Positions 59,701 through 64,000 of a DNA stretch of 64,000 nucleotides are shown here, in pieces. Both the position numbers and the translations under genes were made by a program. Every line of letters begins with the position of its first letter. Position 1 is the first letter of the stretch. The notes beneath the pieces were generated by a model. That model did not search any database and was not told the origin of the DNA. It saw nothing but the letters and a program-made list of their open reading frames with translations. The stretch is taken from contig CP142451.1 in assembly GCA_038049695.1 (NCBI GenBank), positions 6,136,001 to 6,200,000 of the forward strand. The letters run 5' to 3'. The stretch is from Cinnamomum chago. Lineage: Eukaryota > Streptophyta > Magnoliopsida > Laurales > Lauraceae.

Positions 59701-62645
59701 TCAGGAAGAAGACTGGCAAGTGGAGGGTGTGCGTCGACTTTACCGACCTCAACAAAGCCTGTCCCAAGGACAGCTTTCCCCTACCCAAGATTGACCAGCT
59801 GATCGACGCCACGGCCGGGCAAGACAGAATGAGCTTCCTTGATGCCTACCGCGGTTATCACCAGATTCCGCTGTATGGACCGGATGAAGAAAAGACAGCT
59901 TTTATCACGCCCAGGGGAACCTACTGCTATAAGGTGATGCCGTTTGGGCTGAAGAATACGGGCGCCACCTACCAGAGACTCGTCACCAAGATGTTCCACG
60001 GTCAGCTCGGCAAGACCGTTGAAGTTTACATCGATGATATGGTGGTCAAGTCCGAGAAAGCGCAGAACCATTTGGCAGACCTGGCCGAGGTCTTCGCTAC
60101 TCTGAAGAAGTTCAGGCTGAAACTCAACGCCTCGAAGTGCGCCTTCGGCGTTGGCTCCGGCAAATTTTTGGGCAGCTTGGTTACACGCAGGGGCATTGAA
60201 GCAGACCCAGATCAGATCTCGGTCATCCTCAGGGTGCAGAGTCCCACCTCGGCAAAGGAAGTCCAAAAGCTTACTGGGATGGCAGCGGCACTAAATCGCT
60301 TCATCAGCAAATCTTCAGATAAGTGCCGACCTTTCTTTCAGCTTCTTAGAAAAAATTCTAAATTCCAATGGACTCCAGAGTGTGACCATGCCTTACAGCA
60401 GCTTAAGGCTTACCTCTCTTCACCACCATTGCTATCAACTCCGGTCCACGGAGAAACCCTGTATCTGTACTTGTCGGTCTCGGATCGCGCGGTCAGCTCG
60501 ATCCTCATCCGAGAAGAGGACAAGGTCCAAAAACCCGTCTACTATACGAGCAAGACCTTGATTGATGCCGAGACCAGGTACTTGCCACTCGAGAAGCTCG
60601 CGTTGGCATTCGTTAGCGCCTCGCGGAAGCTCTCTCATTACTTTCAAACACATACAATAGTGGTTGTTACGGAACATCCACTTAAGTCTGTTTTTAGAAA
60701 GGCTGACTTTTCAGGAAGAATCTCCCGATGGGCTGTCGAACTGGGGCAGTATGAGATTCACTATCAGCCACGGACAGCGATAAAGGCCCAGGTTCTGGCA
60801 GACTTCGTTGCCGAGTTTGATTCAAGTTCGGCACCAACCCAGCTCGGCATCGAACTGGGAGGCAAGGAGCATGAGGCGCCCACGGGTTCGGAACAGTCAC
60901 AATGCCGTGCCGATACCCCCGTTTGGAAAGTCTTCGTCGACGGATCTTCCACCTCGAGAAGAGCCGGGGCAGGAGTTGTTCTCCAATCGCCAGAAGGACT
61001 GGTCATCGAGCAGGCTCTGACCCTAGACTTCAAGGCGTCAAACAATGAAGCTGAGTATGAAGCCCTTTTAGCCGGACTGAATAGCGCCAAAATCCTCGGA
61101 GCTCAACAGCTGGTGGTCTTCAGTGATTCACAGTTGGTGACAAACCAGCTGACTGGGGACTACCAAGCTCGCGACGACCGGATGGCCGCGTATCTGGCCC
61201 TGGCCAAGAAGCTGCTCTCTCAGTTCCACACGGCCGAAATCAAACAGATTGGCAGAGAAGTCAACTCTCATGCAGATGCTCTTGCGAACTTGGCCAGCGC
61301 TGTTGAGGCAGGAAGAAAGAGGAGCATCGAAGTCGGATCGTTAGCCGTGCCCAGCATTGAGCTCCGTCCACCACGGGATGTCTTATGCCTCGGTCTCGGC
61401 CCGAGTTGGATGGACCCCATTATCACCTACCTTAAGGATGACAGGCTTCCCGAGGACCGCGGCGAGGCCCATCGAGTCAGACTCAAGGCAGCTCGGTTCT
61501 GGCTATCTCCCGAGGACAAGCTCTACAGAAAATCGTTCTCGGGACCGTACCTCCAGTGCGTCCATCCTAGTAAGGTCGAAGACCTCCTTTTTGAGATACA
61601 TGAAGGAATATGCGGGAGCCACATCGGGGGAAGGTCCCTGGCCTATCGCGCCATCAGCCAAGGCTACTGGTGGCCGTACATGCAGAAGGATGCACAGGTA
61701 TACGCAAGGAAGTGTGAGAAGTGCCAGAAGTTCTCCCACTCTCTCCATCAGCCAGCACAGGACCTCAGCCCGCTCTCTAGCCCGTGGCCATTCGCTCAAT
61801 GGGGGCTCGACATTGTGGGACCGCTCCACCGAACTCCGGGGAACAAGAGGTGGCTCATCGTGGCTACTGACTACTTCACTAAATGGATCGAAGCTGAACC
61901 ACTGTCATCCATCACGGAGCGGGACTCCAAGAGTTTCGTGTGGAAAAATGTCATCACCAGGTTCGGCATTCCTAGAGCGTTGATCTCGGACAGCGGAACT
62001 CAGTTCGACTCTAAGCTCTTCAAGACCTTCTGCCTGGAGCTCGGGATCCGAAACCATTACTCCACTCCAGCTTACCCACAGAGTAACGGCCAGGCCGAGA
62101 TCTCCAACAAGGTGATCCTCGATGGGCTCAAGAAATGGCTGGACCAAGCCAAGGGGAGATGGGTGGAGGAACTTCCAAGCGTCCTATGGGCTTACAGAAC
62201 TACTCCAAGACGTTCCACTTCGGCTACCCCCTTCTCACTTGCCTATGGCATGGAAGCGGTCATCCCTCTGGAGATCGGCCTGCCTACTATGAGGTCCAAT
62301 CTTTTTGACCAGGGGCAGAACGAAACCAACGTGGCCAGGGAGCTGGATTTAGCGGATGAGCGTAGGGAAGCAGCTGCAGTCAGGCTAGCCGTTTACCAGC
62401 AGCAGCTAGCCAGGGGCTATAACCAGAACGTCAGAGAGAGGAAGTTCTCCGTAGGAGAACTGGTTCTCAAGAAGGCTCTCCCAGGGGACAAAGATCCGAA
62501 TCAAGGGAAGCTGGCGCCGAATTGGCATGGCCCGTTTAAAGTCACTTCCATCGCTGGGCGGTCAGCTTATCGGCTCGAAGACATGGAAGGACGGCCGCTA
62601 CCGAGACCATGGAACGCGTCACACCTCAAGAAATTCTATTTTTAG
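56781..62645 (+). CDS. Intact gag-pol polyprotein of a Tat-lineage Ty3/gypsy element
   Basis: One open frame of 1954 residues. Gag: acidic and Gln/Arg-rich N-terminus, retrotransposon gag core around residues 290-420 and a knuckle-like CAYHKEGGHKTEEC from residue 556 (C-X2-H-X4-H-X4-C rather than the usual CCHC). Protease: VDPGSSSEVLYF with Asp near 705. Reverse transcriptase: YIDDMVVKS with the Asp pair near 1085-1086. First RNase H: about 1215-1340, diverged. Second RNase H: VFVDGSS with Asp near 1387, then NNEAEYEALLAG, FSDSQLV and SHADALA, a complete catalytic set. Integrase: H/C zinc-binding motif ending CEKC, then Asp 1677, Asp 1737 and Glu 1773, the expected D,D-35-E spacing. No frameshift separates gag and pol. 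Such proteins act in cytoplasmic particles and insert the cDNA in the nucleus. Confidence 0.95.
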   Translation: MTRRAAKDGETSKTKHTGPPPTKQRAGKQPVTEDDAERALIRINVQERDLRSESAPRRGDTQQPAGLLTGQDQRSKSPAVDGPRPFGQVEDVEDDEDEDYNPDDDLDSTLLAIKAQNEAIKERDALILRLQQQLERATGSAGLRQQSRQQSQQRQSRQQQRSRQQQHSLRQHERRTSRDRRPDSPEKDLRDHLNKKMSDRTRDEGSSTSHSYSRKASETIPKSRHHDQEWLDASIRETVQRNLEIAGLGRDQKDNCCDPVDLGASPFSRDIRKHPLPKKFTVPRFVTYDGTSDPATHLRHFAQRMSVWGDEGHLNCRVFSSSLGDIPLKWFCALPEGSVSSWQQLQQSFMKKFQAYRVLPKTDADIMAIKMKQGENVTQFAKRFWAVYSQIENSKDEVAVFAFQNALLPDSDLRKDLARNPVSSIAALMSIANRYIAQEDDQVRARENHGTVQKDRGERPSKKDGGPSRRYEPRQDERRRGESDRSWAPTSSARTQMLTSERSKRPRLSEDAYRAVNTVFKMPIHKIMYKIKGRPYFSWPEPMQGDPSILDQTKFCAYHKEGGHKTEECRILRSHLEKLVRDGHLQEFVKRETRADTRAPRRDEEGHDSDGSEKIINVIHLAPPPKGSNQARAEARKAAHGKQVMAADLGPAPKRARRERPEIRFTDADLEGVQLPHNDPLIVTLKFDCSKQGVKNCTVKKVLVDPGSSSEVLYFDSFQRMGLTEKDLQEARVPLIGFSAKPVYPKGKVTFRVEAGGASVMATFMVIDAPSPYNAIVGRSWLHSLEAVPSTLHQKLKFPWEGKSGRVEIITVIGDQQAAKQCLTAVVPGELEPKEVNVAEMEKNLEQGLDELGRDPGRKSVEELTEIRIDQKDPDRFFLIGSQLREPERSELAQFLVQNRDAFAWTPQEMPGIDPEVMCHRLNVDPNHKPVMQKARRTGVPQTEAVVEEVDKLLEAGAIREVQYPTWLANPVVVRKKTGKWRVCVDFTDLNKACPKDSFPLPKIDQLIDATAGQDRMSFLDAYRGYHQIPLYGPDEEKTAFITPRGTYCYKVMPFGLKNTGATYQRLVTKMFHGQLGKTVEVYIDDMVVKSEKAQNHLADLAEVFATLKKFRLKLNASKCAFGVGSGKFLGSLVTRRGIEADPDQISVILRVQSPTSAKEVQKLTGMAAALNRFISKSSDKCRPFFQLLRKNSKFQWTPECDHALQQLKAYLSSPPLLSTPVHGETLYLYLSVSDRAVSSILIREEDKVQKPVYYTSKTLIDAETRYLPLEKLALAFVSASRKLSHYFQTHTIVVVTEHPLKSVFRKADFSGRISRWAVELGQYEIHYQPRTAIKAQVLADFVAEFDSSSAPTQLGIELGGKEHEAPTGSEQSQCRADTPVWKVFVDGSSTSRRAGAGVVLQSPEGLVIEQALTLDFKASNNEAEYEALLAGLNSAKILGAQQLVVFSDSQLVTNQLTGDYQARDDRMAAYLALAKKLLSQFHTAEIKQIGREVNSHADALANLASAVEAGRKRSIEVGSLAVPSIELRPPRDVLCLGLGPSWMDPIITYLKDDRLPEDRGEAHRVRLKAARFWLSPEDKLYRKSFSGPYLQCVHPSKVEDLLFEIHEGICGSHIGGRSLAYRAISQGYWWPYMQKDAQVYARKCEKCQKFSHSLHQPAQDLSPLSSPWPFAQWGLDIVGPLHRTPGNKRWLIVATDYFTKWIEAEPLSSITERDSKSFVWKNVITRFGIPRALISDSGTQFDSKLFKTFCLELGIRNHYSTPAYPQSNGQAEISNKVILDGLKKWLDQAKGRWVEELPSVLWAYRTTPRRSTSATPFSLAYGMEAVIPLEIGLPTMRSNLFDQGQNETNVARELDLADERREAAAVRLAVYQQQLARGYNQNVRERKFSVGELVLKKALPGDKDPNQGKLAPNWHGPFKVTSIAGRSAYRLEDMEGRPLPRPWNASHLKKFYF

Positions 62646-62750
62646 TCTGTGTACTTGTACAACGCTTCTGGATTTAATGGAACTACATTCGTTCTCTATT
62701 TGTGGCGATCTGGTGACCTGACAGTGACAATGGTGTGAAGGTGGAGGACT

Positions 62751-63368
62751 GTCTAAGGTTGGCACCCAGCCACCTAGATGAGTTGCCGAAACGGCCCATG
62801 TCTAAGGTTGGCACCCAGCCACCTAGACGAGCAGCCGAAACGGCCCATATCTAAGGATGGCACTCAGCCACCTAGATGAGTTGCCGAAACGGCCCATATC
62901 TAAGGATGGCACTCAGCCACCTAGATGAGTTGCCGAAACGGCCCATGTCTAAGGTTGGCACCCAGCCACCTAGACGAGCAGCCGAAACGGCCCATATCTA
63001 AGGATGGCACTCAGCCACCTAGATGAGTTGCCGAAACGGCCCATATCTAAGGATGGCACTCAGCCACCTAGATGAGTTGCCGAAACGGCCCATATCTAAG
63101 GATGGCACTCAGCCACCTAGATGAATTGCCGAAATGGCCCATATCTAAGGATGGCACTCAGCCACCTAGATGAGTTGCCGAAACGGCCCATATCTAAGGA
63201 TGGCACTCAGCCACCTAGATGAGTTGCCGAAACGGCCCATGCCTAAGGTTGGCACTCAGCCACCCAGGCGAGATGCCGAGATGGCCAATGCCTAAGGTTG
63301 GCACTCAGCCACACAGGCAAGACGCCGAACTGACCGATGTCTAGGGGCTGGCACTCAGCCACCTAGAC
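62751..63368. repeat. 49-bp tandem repeat, about 12.6 copies, in the Tat element
   Basis: The unit reads TCTAAGGTTGGCACCCAGCC followed by ACCTAGATGAGTTGCCGAAA and CGGCCCATG. Period is exactly 49 across the first units (62752, 62801, 62850). Two subtypes alternate (GGTTGGCACCC versus GGATGGCACTC), so blocks were copied as multi-unit groups; the last copies are most diverged. Each unit holds the near-palindrome GCCGAAACGGC. It sits between pol and the antisense frame. Confidence 0.95.
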
Positions 63369-63562
63369 GCGAACAGAAGAAAGCAAATAAAAGCCAAACA
63401 CAACACAAAGGAACACAGGAGACAAGTATGGGAAAAGAGGTCCGAAATTCATTGATAACATGATATTGAAACTTACATTTTCCATTCATTGCAATTTCTG
63501 GGCAAAACGATTCGAAACATGGAATACATTTTGTATAGCAAGACAAAAAAAAAAAATGGAAG

Positions 63563-64000
63563 TCAAGTTAAGTCGACGGCTTCGGCTTCAATTACGACCA
63601 CAACGGCTTCGGCTTGAGGAGCGGCTTCAGAGGGGTCGGGCGTCGGCTCAGCAGGGACTTCGGCAGGAGTGGCTGGGATTTCGGCTGGGGCTTCAACTGG
63701 AGGCGCGACTCCGAACTCGGGGAGGTCTTGATAAATCGGGTCATCCTCAGGGACGCCCATCTTCTTGAGCACAGCCTCACAGCCGAGTCGGAACAGCTTC
63801 GGACTGAGCGCGTCGATTTGATCAAGATAATTTTGCCCAGCGTCCTCAGTTCCGTCTAGGAAGGCGGCGTCGATCTCGGCCTGCCGGGACGCTCGGAGTT
63901 CCTCTTTTTCCTTCCTTTCCTGTTCAAGCTCGGCCAAGAGCCCCGCCGACCTTTTCCCCTCTGCCTGGAACTTCCCCTGCCACTCGAAGCTCTCAGACTT
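63563..64000 (-). CDS. Antisense open frame of the Tat element, C-terminal part, unknown function
   Basis: The minus strand is open from the window edge (64000) to TGA at 63563, giving 145 visible residues; the start lies outside. The visible part begins with a charged, probably coiled-coil segment (FQAEGKRSAGLLAELEQERK), then a conserved-looking block (DQIDALSPKLFRLG, KKMGVPEDDPIYQDLPEFG) and a Pro/Ala/Glu/Val-rich tail. Composition and length argue for real coding. Antisense frames between pol and the 3' LTR are described in Tat-lineage elements, with no settled role. About 190 bp between its stop and the tandem array may be its 3' untranslated region. Confidence 0.7.
   Translation of the reverse strand, partial: KSESFEWQGKFQAEGKRSAGLLAELEQERKEKEELRASRQAEIDAAFLDGTEDAGQNYLDQIDALSPKLFRLGCEAVLKKMGVPEDDPIYQDLPEFGVAPPVEAPAEIPATPAEVPAEPTPDPSEAAPQAEAVVVVIEAEAVDLT

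Larger units (their letters stand above)
56025..64000 (+). mobile_element. Ty3/gypsy retrotransposon, Tat lineage, continues past the right edge
   Basis: Order: 5' LTR (56025-56728), primer site (56731 onward), gag-pol frame (56781-62645), 49-bp tandem repeat array (62751-63368), antisense open frame (63563 to beyond 64000). A second RNase H domain after the usual one, a long 3' region with tandem repeats and an antisense frame are known traits of Tat-lineage elements. The coding frame has no break, which suggests recent insertion. The 3' LTR is outside the window, so the insertion site and LTR divergence cannot be examined. The left end lies in what looks like an intron of the polygalacturonase pseudogene. 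Confidence 0.9.

Noticed and set aside
1-64000. CRISPR array, bacterial operon or defence system
   Set aside because: Introns, plant retroelements and plastid-targeted genes show eukaryotic nuclear DNA; no spaced identical repeats of CRISPR type occur.

Overview
This is nuclear DNA from a flowering plant. The evidence is genes interrupted by GT-AG introns, a nucleus-encoded chloroplast ribosomal protein, an R2R3-MYB factor, a CYP71-type P450, plant Ty1/copia and Ty3/gypsy (Tat lineage) retroelements, tRNA-derived SINEs and many MITEs. The sequence is AT-rich and gene-poor, which suits a repeat-rich genome such as a woody eudicot or magnoliid. The species cannot be told from the sequence.

Layout. 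1-1456 is a decayed copia element cut by the left edge (minus strand). 1457-15000 has no convincing gene but holds many small mobile elements and tandem repeats, including a CACTA-type MITE at 2038-2242 whose two 94-bp arms are perfect inverted copies. 15386-17638 (+) is a two-exon family-92 glycosyltransferase gene. 17639-27400 is intergenic with two hAT-like MITEs of one family and a SINE. 27418-32816 (-) is a two-exon cytochrome P450 gene whose 3.9-kb intron holds a SINE and a Mutator-like MITE. A foldback element lies just upstream, at 33058-33926. 33930-41600 is intergenic with a SINE, a third hAT-like element and a MITE. 41646-43368 (+) is a three-exon R2R3-MYB gene. 44281-46845 (-) is a solo LTR with a 5-bp target duplication and a large internal duplication. 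49300-51721 (-) encodes chloroplast ribosomal protein S21. 52610-55922 (-) is a polygalacturonase (GH28) pseudogene, split by a second solo LTR (53364-55800, +) of a family related to the first.

From about 56025 to the right edge is a young-looking Tat-lineage Ty3/gypsy element. It has a 5' LTR, a primer-binding site, one uninterrupted 1954-residue gag-pol frame with two RNase H domains, a 49-bp tandem repeat of about 12 copies, and an antisense open frame that runs off the window.

The four intact host genes (GT92, P450, MYB, S21) look functionally unrelated; nothing suggests a gene cluster. The main story is layered transposition: target-site duplications can be read for several insertions, and one LTR insertion lies inside a gene exon. 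Exon joins were inferred by eye from splice signals, reading frame and family knowledge. They have not been checked against transcripts.
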